DNA of 64,000 nucleotides from Alloacidobacterium sp963823845 (GTDB lineage: Bacteria; Acidobacteriota; Terriglobia; Terriglobales; Acidobacteriaceae). Each line of letters begins with the position of its first letter. Position 1 is the first letter of the stretch. Shown here piece by piece: positions 23,616 through 32,919 of this stretch. A model generated the notes under the pieces. The model had not been told where the DNA came from. It did not search any database and was given only the letters and a program-made list of their open reading frames with translations. The stretch lies in NCBI GenBank assembly GCA_963823845.1, contig CAWGND010000026.1, positions 1 to 64,000 of the forward strand, given 5' to 3'. The translations under genes were made by a program, and so were the position numbers.

Positions 23616-24500
23616 GTGAACCAACTACGCCAGCTCATGCTTGAGGAGTTGCGGCGTCGCAACTTCGCCGATACGACCATCCGCACTTACCTGCACGGTG
23701 TCGAGCACTTCAGCCGATACTTTCATCGCCGGCCCGATCAGCTTGGCCCCGAGGACATTCGCAAGTATCAGGCGATGCTTTTCACCAAGCTGAAGTTCAG
23801 TCCGAACACCGTAATCCTGCGGCTGGCGGCGCTGCGCTTCTTCTATATCCACGTGTTGAAGCGCGGCTGGAGCATCGCCGAGACGCCCTATCCGAAGAAG
23901 TTGCGACACCTTCCGCAGGTGCTCAGCCAGGAGGAGGTGGCACGCCTCATTGACGCAGCAGACTCGCAGTTTCATCGCATCCTGCTGATGACGCTCTATG
24001 CCACGGGTGCACGGCGCGCGGAAGCGGCCCACCTGAAGGTCGGTGACATCGACAGCCAGCGGATGGTGGTTCATATCCGGGAGGGCAAGGGCGGCAAGGA
24101 CCGCGATGTCATGCTTAGCCCGAAGCTGCTCGATGCGCTGCGCCTCTACTGGCGCGGCCTCCGGCGCAAGCCGAAGGAGTGGCTCTTTCCCGGCAACCGC
24201 TGGCACACGGCAAGTTACCCTGTCACCACTAAGGTCCTCTGGGATGCCTGCCAGATCGCCGCCGAACGCGCCGGCCTCGACAACAGGCACATCCATCCGC
24301 ATACTCTACGTCACTGCTTCGCCACACATCTTCTTGAAGCCGGCGCCGACCTGCGAACGATCCAGATACTGCTCGGTCACCGAGACCTCGAGGTCACTAC
24401 CGTCTACCTGCATCTGTCCCAACGGCATCTCAGCGCAACTGCCAGCCCGCTTGATGCTCTCACGTTCTCTCGACAAGGAGGACGCAAGCACAGTTCATGA
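23616..24500 (+). CDS. Tyrosine recombinase/integrase of the IS91-type element
   Basis: The start is a GTG (MNQLRQLMLEELRRRNFADT) behind GGAGG; an upstream ATG would add an unlikely tail. The N-terminal SAM-like domain (TIRTYLHGVEHFSRYFHRRP) is followed by the catalytic domain with Arg in TGARRAEAAHLKVGDID, HPHTLRHCFATHLLEAG, LLGHRDLEVTTVYLHLS and thus the full R-H-R-H-Y set at about 294 residues. In this IS91 subgroup an integrase gene precedes the transposase; its exact role in rolling-circle transposition is unclear. The stop overlaps the transposase start (ATGA). Confidence 0.85.
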   Translation: MNQLRQLMLEELRRRNFADTTIRTYLHGVEHFSRYFHRRPDQLGPEDIRKYQAMLFTKLKFSPNTVILRLAALRFFYIHVLKRGWSIAETPYPKKLRHLPQVLSQEEVARLIDAADSQFHRILLMTLYATGARRAEAAHLKVGDIDSQRMVVHIREGKGGKDRDVMLSPKLLDALRLYWRGLRRKPKEWLFPGNRWHTASYPVTTKVLWDACQIAAERAGLDNRHIHPHTLRHCFATHLLEAGADLRTIQILLGHRDLEVTTVYLHLSQRHLSATASPLDALTFSRQGGRKHSS

Positions 24501-25690
24501 GCCGGCCTCCGCTGGAGATGGCCGACATTGTTCGCTGTGCAGGACACGCATTTCTTGAACACAGCCGTAAGTGGATCAACTGGCAACACCGAAAAGTGTT
24601 GCTGGCCATCACGCGCTGTCGCACCGCCGCGCTGGGCGGACATCGCGATCGCTGTACCGGCTGCGGACATACGACCAGGATCTCGTACAACTCCTGCCGA
24701 AACAGGCATTGCCCACGGTGCCAGGGCAACGCGCGCCTGCGCTGGCTCAAGGCGCGTGAACGAGAACTGCTGCCCACCCGCTATGTCCATGCCGTCTTCA
24801 CTCTGCCGCGGGAACTGGCCCCGCTCGCTTTACAGAACAAGCGGCTCATCTATAACCTGCTCTTTCACGCCAGTGCCGAGACGCTGCGTGAGATTGCTCG
24901 CGACCCTCGACATCTTGGAGCCGAGATCGGTTTCTTCAGCGTGCTCCACTCCTGGAATCAGCGATTGCAGTTTCATCCCCATATCCACTGTGTCGTTGCC
25001 GCCGGCGGCCTCGCACCAGATCACTCCAGATGGATCTCCGCCCGGCCTTCCTTCTTCCTGCCCATCGGCGTGCTCAGCCGTGTCTTCCGCGGCAAGTTCG
25101 TCGCCGGACTCCGTAGCGCCTTCCATCGAGGCGAACTCCAGTTTTACGGCAACCTTCTGCCTCTTGCCCAGCCACGCACCTTCGCCGCATGGCTGCGTGT
25201 ACTGTTCCGCCACGACTGGGTCGTCTACTCCAAGCCTCCCTTCGGCGGCCCTGAACACGTGCTGCGCTATCTCGGCGCCTATACCCATCGCGTCGCCATC
25301 TCCAACAGCAGGCTGGTTGCGCTCTCCGATGGCAACGTCACCTTCCGCTGGCGCGACTCTGCCCACGGCAACAAGAAGAGGCTCATGACTCTGGCCGTCG
25401 AAGAGTTCCTGCGCCGCTTCCTGCTCCATCTGCTGCCGCCAGGCTTCGTCCGCATCCGCAACTTCGGGTTCCTCGCCAACCGGAACCGCGCTACCCTGTT
25501 GCCGCTATGCTCTCGACTACTCAGCGGCTCAGAGCAAAAGGCTGCTTCGGCAGCTTCGATGTCCACTGAAGAGACCCATTTACTCTGGAACTGCCCAGTC
25601 TGTGGCGGAACCATGCGCGCTGTCGAACGGCTTTCCGCTGCGCAACTGCTGCTTCGTTCTCCACCTCAACCAAACCGGTGCGCAGCTTGA
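24497..25690 (+). CDS. IS91-family HUH transposase
   Basis: This is a 397-residue rolling-circle transposase. The N-terminal zinc finger reads HRDRCTGCGHTTRISYNSCR and continues NRHCPRCQG. The HUH metal site is FHPHIHCVVAAGG, and the YxxxY-type tyrosine segment is VLRYLGAYTHRVAISNSR. A C-terminal Cys pair (LLWNCPVCGGTM) ends the protein. HUH enzymes nick one strand and form a 5' phosphotyrosine. All motifs are present, so the element may still be active. Confidence 0.9.
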   Translation: MSRPPLEMADIVRCAGHAFLEHSRKWINWQHRKVLLAITRCRTAALGGHRDRCTGCGHTTRISYNSCRNRHCPRCQGNARLRWLKARERELLPTRYVHAVFTLPRELAPLALQNKRLIYNLLFHASAETLREIARDPRHLGAEIGFFSVLHSWNQRLQFHPHIHCVVAAGGLAPDHSRWISARPSFFLPIGVLSRVFRGKFVAGLRSAFHRGELQFYGNLLPLAQPRTFAAWLRVLFRHDWVVYSKPPFGGPEHVLRYLGAYTHRVAISNSRLVALSDGNVTFRWRDSAHGNKKRLMTLAVEEFLRRFLLHLLPPGFVRIRNFGFLANRNRATLLPLCSRLLSGSEQKAASAASMSTEETHLLWNCPVCGGTMRAVERLSAAQLLLRSPPQPNRCAA

Positions 25691-26435
25691 ACCTCTATCC
25701 CCATCTTCGGCCTTTGCCCCTGCTTCGGCACGCATGCAGGTTCCTTGTCTCATCTGTCCCGGGACGCTCGGTCGCTCATCTCTTCAGCCCCCGCCGGATG
25801 CCACATTGCGATCCTTCACCGCTCCATCACGACTTAAAAGCCGCAGATCATGCCCAGATTAACGACTTGGTCAAACTTCTCCACCCGATCAGCGCCATTC
25901 AAAGTTCATAGCCTTCCATGGGGGCGGCTTCCTTCAAGTCGCTGTATCCGAAGCGCCCTGCTCTGAGAGCATGCAACTGCGCACTGCCGTCGCGGGGCGC
26001 TCCAGATACAGCACTAGGACATCTCGGGAGTAATCTCCCTAAGCCCAATCCTGGCCAGTGTCCGTATTGCGACAAATCGTCAACTACTCTCTATAACCAT
26101 GTGTTCTTAACGATGCGGACCGATCAAGCGTCGGGGATGGGTCGATTTCAGGAACTGCTCGGCGTCCTACACTACCGACAATCGGGATTTGGTCGAGGGG
26201 CTATAATACCGAGACTTGGCCACAATAAACGTTCGACGCATACTGCCGATGCTACTTTTGAGCGCTTGTTTTATCTGGTGGCTCGGACTTATCTCTCCGA
26301 CTGCGTCGGCCGAGTCGTGTGCTTCGAAGTGAAAGCCTAGCTGGAATTCAGATGAGATCAAAGTCTGGGCAGCGCTTTGTCGAGGGGAGAAGCTGGACTT
26401 CCAATCAAAGCAAGGCAAGTTGCGCGCTTTAGCGC
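25691..26435. other. Gene-free region between IS91 element and MocR fragment
   Basis: It probably contains the 3' (ter) end of the IS91 element followed by decayed sequence. The open frame at 25,918-26,340 has no recognisable protein features. Confidence 0.45.
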
Positions 26436-26837
26436 GTGCGGCACGCGATGGATATCCTTCCGCCATACCTGTTCCAGGAGGCGATTGCCGACTTCATGCA
26501 GGAGGGGCACTTTGCGCGGCATATCCGGCGTATGCGCCAGCTCTACAGTGAGCGACGCAAGGTGCTGGTGGACCAGTTGAGAAGCACATTCGGCAACACG
26601 CTCGAGATACACGGCGCTGAAGCTGGGATGCACCTTACGGTCACTTTTTCCGCGAGGATCGATGATGTAGCCATCGCCGAACGGTCGGCGGAGTTGGGAT
26701 TGTGGCTGTTCCCGTTATCCGGGAGTTATATGGCAAAGAATGTGCGCAAAGGGCTGGTTCTCGGGTACGGCAACGTGGCCGCGCAGACGATTCCGGGCGC
26801 GGTTGAGAAGCTGCGGACTGCGATTGCTAGCGTCTGA
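26436..26837 (+). pseudogene. MocR-type (GntR-aminotransferase) regulator, C-terminal fragment
   Basis: ILPPYLFQEAIADFMQEGHF, ARHIRRMRQLYSERRKVLVD and MHLTVTFSARIDDVAIAERS match the last ~130 residues of MocR/PdxR-type proteins, where a GntR winged helix is fused to a class-I aminotransferase fold. The DNA-binding domain and PLP-lysine region are missing, and the homology starts abruptly at about 26,445. The loss probably came with the mobile-element activity to its left. Confidence 0.7.
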
Positions 26838-26848
26838 AGCAGGCACGC

Positions 26849-27763
26849 TCAGACCGCAGTTTGCATGACAGCCACGGGCGCGGGCTGTTTCTTCGGCAAC
26901 GCTGACGCGAGGAGCAGGATGGTTCCACAGAAGAGCAGTGTATCGAAGATATAGTTGGCGGCTTCGATGAGCTGCATTCCGTCCTTTGCGGGGATGAGCA
27001 ACGGCACGTAAACGACGAGGGTGAGCAGCAGCATCCAGAGGCCGAGCCAGGCAGTGGCGACGCGGGCATACCTGTCCACAAGAATCATCACCCCTGCGGT
27101 GAGCAGGATAAGCGCTGTGACGGTGGTCCACACGTGCGGCCAGAAGATCCAGGGCGGTGAGAGCTTTGCGAGTGGGACGCCCGGCGCATTTTCAGGATGC
27201 AGCACGTGCATGATGCTGAAGAAAAGATATGGGAGGGCCGCAGTGACGCGCCCGATGACGATGAGCGGCTTCGAGCGCGTGGCGTGAGTTCCGGCAAAGG
27301 CAAGAAAGCCGGAGGCGAAAGACGTTTCGCGGAGAACCACCGTCCAGCGGAAGCGGTCGTGCGGGTTCGCGATGGCTTCGGGGATGTGGAGCGTGAGGAT
27401 AAAGATCAGGAACATGACGGCGGTCAGCGTGGCGGAGAGCCTGATGTATTTGTTAAGCACAAGGCTCAATGCGCTCGCGAGCAGGGCCAGCCCGAAAAAG
27501 ACTACCCAGAAGGGATGAAAGGGAAGCCAGCGTGGAACCATGGGCGAGAAGGGGCCGATGTTCACCATGTGCTCGCCTCCGAAAGCGGCGAGTCCCGAGG
27601 CAGCGAAGACGCGTCCGAGAACGATGACTTTTTCGGTTCCGGAGGCGGAGATAAATTCGCCACGCACGGAGTAAAGGCCCATGAGCAGAAAGACGAGTCC
27701 GGTGAACCACGGCCAGAAGATGTAGTGCGAGAACAAAGTCGGCCCCTTTCTCGCGGAACACAC
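26849..27763 (-). CDS. Polytopic membrane protein (304 aa), DoxX-like
   Basis: About eight hydrophobic segments are visible, for example YIFWPWFTGLVFLLMGLYSV, HPFWVVFFGLALLASALSLV, ATLTAVMFLIFILTLHIPEA and VWTTVTALILLTAGVMILVD. The start is a GTG. Loop motifs such as GGEHMVNIGPFSPMVPRW and FSIMHVLHPENAPGVPL recall acidobacterial DoxX-like membrane proteins. Cofactor or transport residues are not obvious. Because the flanks are rearranged its operon partners cannot be told. Confidence 0.65.
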   Translation of the reverse strand: MCSARKGPTLFSHYIFWPWFTGLVFLLMGLYSVRGEFISASGTEKVIVLGRVFAASGLAAFGGEHMVNIGPFSPMVPRWLPFHPFWVVFFGLALLASALSLVLNKYIRLSATLTAVMFLIFILTLHIPEAIANPHDRFRWTVVLRETSFASGFLAFAGTHATRSKPLIVIGRVTAALPYLFFSIMHVLHPENAPGVPLAKLSPPWIFWPHVWTTVTALILLTAGVMILVDRYARVATAWLGLWMLLLTLVVYVPLLIPAKDGMQLIEAANYIFDTLLFCGTILLLASALPKKQPAPVAVMQTAV

Positions 27764-28061
27764 AACCGCGACTTTCGCCGGAACGGAATTGGTCCGATGC
27801 TATCTGCCGAGTTGCGAGAGTGCCATAGCCACTTGACCGCGCATTTGGAGCATTTCCGGGGACACTTTTAGTCGCGGGTATTTCGGCGAATCGTGAGATC
27901 GAGACCCCGCCCTAGTGGCTATGTCAAATTGTCGTGGAGTGGATATTGCGGATGACCACCTTCGGCCGCAGTATTGGGTTGGGCGATAGAAACGGGAGTG
28001 GGAATCTGGCTGTCCGATTCTCGTGCACCCGAACCCAATCTTGCCACGCTAGGGACAATCC

Positions 28062-28358
28062 ATGAGGAACACAATCAAAGGCAAAATCAAAGGAACCATA
28101 GCCATGCTGACCTTGCTGCCGTTGCTGGCGGTCCTGCAGACGGGCTTCGCGGCCCAGAATCAGCCCGCCAATGACGCAAAGGTGAAGGGCAAGGTCGTCT
28201 ACGTATGCGCATGCCTAAAAAACAAGTCCTGCTCCTGCATGACCGAGGCTAAGACCGAGGGCCCATGCTCCTGCGGGACCGAAGGCGGCCCACCTATGAA
28301 GGCAGTGCCGCAAAATAGCGCCTGGGCTAAGGCTAACCGCGACGCGCTTGCGAACTAG
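28062..28358 (+). CDS. Small secreted cysteine-rich protein (98 aa)
   Basis: A signal peptide covers roughly residues 1-31 (AMLTLLPLLAVLQTGFAAQ). The mature part is short and holds a dense cysteine cluster, VVYVCACLKNKSCSCM followed by EGPCSCG: seven Cys within about 25 residues, mostly as CxC pairs. The pattern suggests metal binding or several disulfides; no known family is recognised. The ATG at 28,062 is taken although the ribosome-binding site is weak; an internal Met at 28,104 would still leave a signal peptide. Confidence 0.65.
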   Translation: MRNTIKGKIKGTIAMLTLLPLLAVLQTGFAAQNQPANDAKVKGKVVYVCACLKNKSCSCMTEAKTEGPCSCGTEGGPPMKAVPQNSAWAKANRDALAN

Positions 28359-28497
28359 TCCCTCGCTATAAAAACATTGTCAATCGTTCCTGTCAGCGAG
28401 CCCGATAGTAGGTTTGCGTTTGGAGGCGAGCATGAAACGAACTACCTTATGGGGCTTAGCCCTAATTGAGCGAAAATGTCGCGTATTTAGGATTAAG

Positions 28498-28953
28498 ATG
28501 GCGAGAACCTATCTCGGACGTCACGTGTATGGATTGGCCGCAGTCGCCTTTGGCATCATCATCACTTTGGTCTGGCGTGACGTCAACAACTGGCAACAGA
28601 TCCAGGCGCTTGGTGACGTTCATCAACGTGAGATTCTCGTATACATTGCGGCTGTGGTCCAGATTTTCGGGGGCATAGCGATTCAATGGCCTAGGACCGC
28701 GCGAGTCGGCGCTATCGTACTAGGCTCCATCTATCTGATTTTTGCGTTGCTTTGGGTGCCGCGCATTGTCACGGAACCGCGGGTTCGTGCGGCGATTGCG
28801 AGCGGTGTGCGGCGGTATCTACAGGAGTCGAGGAGTGATGCCGACAGGCCACTGCGTTTATTGCTCGATTTAATCTTGTTTTCCCGAATTCCGAACGTGT
28901 GGTCGCCAATCCGGAAGTTACTCCTCGGACCATTACGTCCGTGTAGCCGGTAG
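28498..28953 (+). CDS. Membrane protein, DoxX-like N-terminal part; C-terminus doubtful
   Basis: The start MARTYLGRHVYGLAAVAFGI is chosen over an upstream ATG because it begins the hydrophobic domain. Three membrane segments follow (YGLAAVAFGIIITLVW, EILVYIAAVVQIFGGIAIQW, VGAIVLGSIYLIFALLWVP). After residue ~100 the composition turns basic and unlike a membrane protein (RVRAAIASGVRRYLQESRSD). The gene has probably lost its normal end to a frameshift or insertion; the repeat word CCAATCCGGAAGT lies inside this tail. Confidence 0.5.
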   Translation: MARTYLGRHVYGLAAVAFGIIITLVWRDVNNWQQIQALGDVHQREILVYIAAVVQIFGGIAIQWPRTARVGAIVLGSIYLIFALLWVPRIVTEPRVRAAIASGVRRYLQESRSDADRPLRLLLDLILFSRIPNVWSPIRKLLLGPLRPCSR

Positions 28954-29254
28954 TCCGACCGGAACTGCGAAATCTGGCCAACTTTCCGCTCTAATTCTCG
29001 ACGAGTGAGTTGGCGATAATGCGCGAATCGAGGTAAGGCACAGCCAGCTTGGGACTCGCCGTCACGCGCCCAAGACGAATGACGTGGGCGACAGGCCAGC
29101 CCGAGGCCATTAAAGAGTCGGAAGAGTTAGACCTGCCGCAATCACGTTTTTACTTGCATTGAAAAGCTGTCGACTGAGCCAAAGCGCAATCAGCTGATTA
29201 GAGCCGACAATAATTCCTTGACGCCTCACCGCGGCGACCGCCGTCCGGTAGTTG
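28954..29254. other. Spacer with dispersed-repeat words
   Basis: Nothing coding is seen. The segment begins with the inverted copy of CAGTTCCGGTCGGA that also occurs at about 21,162; the rest holds no feature I can name. Confidence 0.4.
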
Positions 29255-31279
29255 CTACTCCATGCGCAACGCCGTCATTGGGTCAAGACGCGAGGCTCGC
29301 CACGCCGGCACGGTACATGCCACTATTGCGGTTGCGAGCAACGTGACGCTAACGAGCATATAAACCACCGGATCGAGAGCCGGCGTTCCGTAAAGAATCG
29401 ACTGGATCAGTTGCGCCGCTCCAGTACTGGCGATGAGCCCGAGCACTAGTCCGAGGACTGCCGGGCGAAGGCCGTCGCGGAGCATAAGCCGCATCACCTG
29501 CGGCCGCTGCGCTCCAAGGGCGATGCGAATGCCAATCTCGGCGGTGCGCTGGGCCACGATGTAGGAGAGCACACCGAAAAGACCTACCGCCGCCAGCACC
29601 AGCGATATCACCGCGAACGCGAACAGCAGCGTGGCGTCGAAGCTGGCGTCGATGGTGGACTGGCCAACGATCTGGTCCATGGTAAGAACGTTGGCCACGG
29701 CAATGCCTGGATCAATGCCGGCAATCGCCTGCTGCACAGAAAGCGCCATGCTCAATGGAGCCTGCTGTGCGCGGACCACCAGCGTTCCGGAGCGCTCCGA
29801 GCCTGCATAGAACGGATAATAGATGGCTGGGCGTGGGCTGCTGGAGACATCTTCCAGAGTGTCGGCCACAACACCCACAATCTGCAGTCCCGATTCTTCC
29901 CCGGGCAATTCGCCTCCCATCGAAACCTTGACGTGTTTGTCGAGGACGCTTTCTCCCTTCAGGAACTGCCGAGCAAAATCCTGATTGACGATTACTTCGC
30001 CGCTGCGGTCCAGCCGCTCGTCGGCCGCAAAGACGCGCCCCTGCAGCAACGGGATCTTCATCGCCGTGAAATAGTCAGGGTCGACAAAATAAGAAGCGGC
30101 GTCGAGCACCTGCCCCCTGGGCAGTGCAGGATGTTCGCGGATGGTGAACGTATCGTCGCGCTGGCGGCCTTCGCCGGGCAGCGTGGTGCTCACGGCGGCG
30201 GCCTGAACGCCCGGCAACTGCCGCACCCGGTCTGCCAGTTGCTCGTAAAAGGTGACGATCTGCGCGGGCGTCTTGTAGCTGCCCCTGGGAAGATTGATTT
30301 CCATGGTCAGTACGTCATGGGTTGCGCAGCCGATGTCCACCGAACGGAGCCGCGTATAGGTCTTGAGGAGCAAACCCGCGGAGGTAAGCAACACCACCGT
30401 CAGGCCCACTTGAAGTCCAAGCAGCACGCGCCGCAAGCGCACACCGCCCTGGGCGCCGCTATAACTCCGCGATGCCTCATGCAATGTCCTCAGGATCTGT
30501 TTGTCGTTCAACGAAAGCGCGGGAACCAGACCGGCAACGAGCCCGCAGACGAGCATCACGCCCATGGTGAACAGGACAACCATGCCATCAATATGAATGG
30601 AATCCGCGCGGGGAATGTCCTGCCGCACATGCATGAGCCAGAGCAGTGCAGTTTCCGTGAGCGCCAGGCCAATCGCTCCTCCCACAACAGAAAGGACCAC
30701 GCTTTCAATCACCTGTCCGCGGATGAGGCGTGCCCTGCTGCCGCCGAGCGCGGTGCGCACCGCGGTCTCCTTGCGCCGTGTCGCCGCCCTTGCCACAAGA
30801 AGGTTGGCGATATTCAGGCAAGCGATGAGCAGCAGACAGCCTGTAGCCGCAAACATGGCGTAGAGGCCGGTCTTGAGTCGAAACACTTCGCCGTCGAGGA
30901 TGGGCCGAATGTGGCATCGTTCACCGGTCCGTCAGGAAACAATGGTGTTCAGCTCCGCCGTCGCCTGATCGATTGTGACCCCGGGCTTGAGCCGCGCAAT
31001 CGCATCGAGATTGTGCGCCGTGTGCAAGGCCATCACCGCCGGCGACCGCTCGTGATAGATCGGCGTCCACATCTGGATCTTGCTGTCGGGATAATTGAAC
31101 CACGCGGGAAGAATCCCAATCACCGTGAAAGGTCGCGCGTCGAGCAGAATCGTCTTGCCGATGAGGCCGGGATCGCCTCCGTAGCGGCGCTTCCAAAGGC
31201 CCCAGCTCAGGATGACTGTGGCATTGGCTTGAGGACGATCGTCGCTTGGAAGAAAGAATCTTCCCAGGGCCGCATCCAC
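29255..31279 (-). pseudogene. ADOP/MacB-type FtsX permease, truncated with an in-frame stop
   Basis: Acidobacterial duplicated orphan permeases have two FtsX units and no ATPase gene beside them. Here the first periplasmic MacB domain is partial (GRFFLPSDDRPQANATVILS, GKTILLDARPFTVIGILPAW), with no start, first helix or lipid/ATPase-coupling N-terminus. After ELNTIVS an in-frame TGA at 30,932 interrupts it. The same frame resumes with IRPILDGEVFRLKTGLYAMF and runs on to the end through two FtsX blocks (LLIACLNIANLLVARAATRR, IVAQRTAEIGIRIALGAQRP) to AWRASRLDPMTALRME. The 543-codon 3' part is intact, but the gene is a remnant. Confidence 0.8.
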
Positions 31280-31682
31280 ACCAACTCACTGTGACTACTT
31301 TTTCCATGCCCCAAAACCGCATCGTCGTTCGGCATTGATTGTTTCCGAGTTGGAGACAATCCCCCGAAATCGTGCCCGCCCACATGGAGGATCGCCCGAC
31401 AGGCTTGTGTGATAGAGTCTGGTTCCTGAAAACGGTCAACTGGGAAGTAAAAAAAGTTTGAACGAAAACCGACTAATGAGATGGTCCGCGTGCGCCTGTC
31501 CTTAGAAAGATGAATATAAGATCATTTTAGATATTTTCTATAGAAATTTCCCTCTGATTACTGCAATAATATGGGTCAATAAGAATTTAATTATCTCCTG
31601 AAGTTTGGGAAATTAGGCCTAACTGCACAGGAGAAGCTCCGGCTTGCGACAATCTGCGGCCTACGGAGAGCAAAGGAAAAGA
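31280..31682. other. Gene-free upstream region
   Basis: The left part contains decayed sequence from the truncated permease. The right part (about 31,480-31,600) is AT-rich and probably holds the promoter of the acyltransferase gene; no consensus pair stands out. Confidence 0.45.
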
Positions 31683-32843
31683 ATGCCGGAGAGTCTTCTC
31701 CTCGAGAAAAGAATGTCGGAAAACCCACTCGGCGAGCAACCTGCCCCGGTGCCCGGCAAGAGGCTCGCGTCCATCGATGCTTTGCGCGGATTTGATATGT
31801 TCTGGCTGATGCAGGAACAGTGTGGGTTGATTCTTGCACTGGCTGCTGTCCTTCATCTTCCGTGGCAAAATGTGTTGGCTAAGGAACTGGATCACACCCC
31901 GTGGGTTGGGTTCACGTTTTGGGACCTCATTGCTCCTCTGTTTCTGTTCATCGTAGGACTGAGCCTGCCGTTGGCGCTCGAGCGCAGAAGACAGCTTGGG
32001 CAGACGACCAGGACAATTGTGGGGCACATTCTGCGCCGAACGGCGATCCTGATTGCACTGGGCCTGGTGTTCAACGGAATTCTTCGCCTGGACTTTGCAG
32101 ATTTTCGATATACCGGGGTACTGCAACGCATTGCGCTCTCCTATATCTTTGCCGCTCTGATCACTCTGTTTTGCAAGCTCCGGGGTCAGATTGCGTGGAC
32201 GATAGGCCTCCTACTTGGATATTGGGCGATCATGGCCTTGATCCCAGTTCCCGGATTTGGGCACAATGTGCTCACCCCTCAAGGGAATCTCGAGGGCTAC
32301 ATCGACCGCCTCTTTCTGCCAGGAAAGTTCTGTTGCTACGTCTATGGAGACAATGAGGGATACCTGAGCACGATTCCCTCAGTCGCCACGGTGATGCTGG
32401 GTGTATTGTGCAGTCATCTGGTTCACGCCCGGCGATCCGAGCGATTTAAGGTAGTGGCCCTTGCGGCGGGCGGAGTGAGCTGTCTGGGATTGGGCCTTTT
32501 GTGGGGAATGGTCTTCCCGATCATCACCCGCCTTTGGACGAGTTCGTACACGGTGTACTCCAACGGCTGGTGCATGCTGCTGTTCGCACTCTTTTACTGG
32601 GTCATCGATGTGAAGGGATGGAAGAAGTGGTCCTTCTGGTTCATCGTCATCGGGTTGAATCCGCTGCTGATTTATGTTGTGCAGGAACTGTTTGACTTCA
32701 GTCAAGCCTCGAATATTCTATTCGGAGGGCTGGCCAGTCACGCAGGTCTGTTCAAAGTGCTGGTCTTAGCAGTGGGAACAGTTGCAACCAAGTGGCTGTT
32801 CCTGTATTTCCTCCACCGTCAGAAAATTTACCTGAAGACATAG
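31683..32843 (+). CDS. HGSNAT/NagX-like membrane acyltransferase
   Basis: This is a multipass membrane protein of about 386 residues related to heparan-alpha-glucosaminide N-acetyltransferase and bacterial NagX. The signature RLASIDALRGFDMFWLM opens the first helix. Then come FWDLIAPLFLFIVGLSLPLA, ILRRTAILIALGLVFNGILR, YTGVLQRIALSYIFAAL and the late NPLLIYVVQELF. The family transfers acetyl from acetyl-CoA across the membrane to an amino sugar. The start at 31,683 follows AAAGGAAAAGA; an earlier Met lacks a ribosome-binding site. It opens the amino-sugar-like region running to the ROK regulator. Confidence 0.8.
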   Translation: MPESLLLEKRMSENPLGEQPAPVPGKRLASIDALRGFDMFWLMQEQCGLILALAAVLHLPWQNVLAKELDHTPWVGFTFWDLIAPLFLFIVGLSLPLALERRRQLGQTTRTIVGHILRRTAILIALGLVFNGILRLDFADFRYTGVLQRIALSYIFAALITLFCKLRGQIAWTIGLLLGYWAIMALIPVPGFGHNVLTPQGNLEGYIDRLFLPGKFCCYVYGDNEGYLSTIPSVATVMLGVLCSHLVHARRSERFKVVALAAGGVSCLGLGLLWGMVFPIITRLWTSSYTVYSNGWCMLLFALFYWVIDVKGWKKWSFWFIVIGLNPLLIYVVQELFDFSQASNILFGGLASHAGLFKVLVLAVGTVATKWLFLYFLHRQKIYLKT

Positions 32844-32850
32844 GCGAGCC

Positions 32851-32886
32851 GATAAGTGGCTGCGGGGAACATGGCAGCCACTTATC
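32851..32886. terminator. Perfect 13-bp hairpin between convergent genes
   Basis: GATAAGTGGCTGC, a 10-base loop, then GCAGCCACTTATC form a perfect stem 8 bp after the acyltransferase stop and 34 bp before the end of the convergent nucleotidase. There is no long U tract on either side, so it may act as a bidirectional pause or RNA-end protector rather than a textbook terminator. Confidence 0.65.
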
Positions 32887-32919
32887 GCGAATCAGCGATC
32901 GCGTAGCCCAGAGTATTGT

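Larger units (their letters stand above)
23616..25690 (+). mobile_element. IS91-family element: integrase plus HUH transposase
   Basis: An integrase gene and an IS91 transposase gene overlap by 4 bp, the usual two-gene form of this IS91 subgroup. The coordinates cover the coding part only. The oriIS/terIS ends could not be fixed by eye; IS91 elements lack terminal inverted repeats and target duplications. The element abuts the PRTRC cassette on the left and a truncated MocR gene on the right. Confidence 0.75.

Noticed and set aside
23616..24500. Reading the integrase as the host XerC/XerD
   Set aside because: It overlaps the IS91 transposase and matches the integrases of that element type, so it belongs to the mobile element.
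29933..31294. 453-codon plus-strand open frame
   Set aside because: It is the antisense of the permease; composition is His/Arg/Gln-rich without any fold signature.
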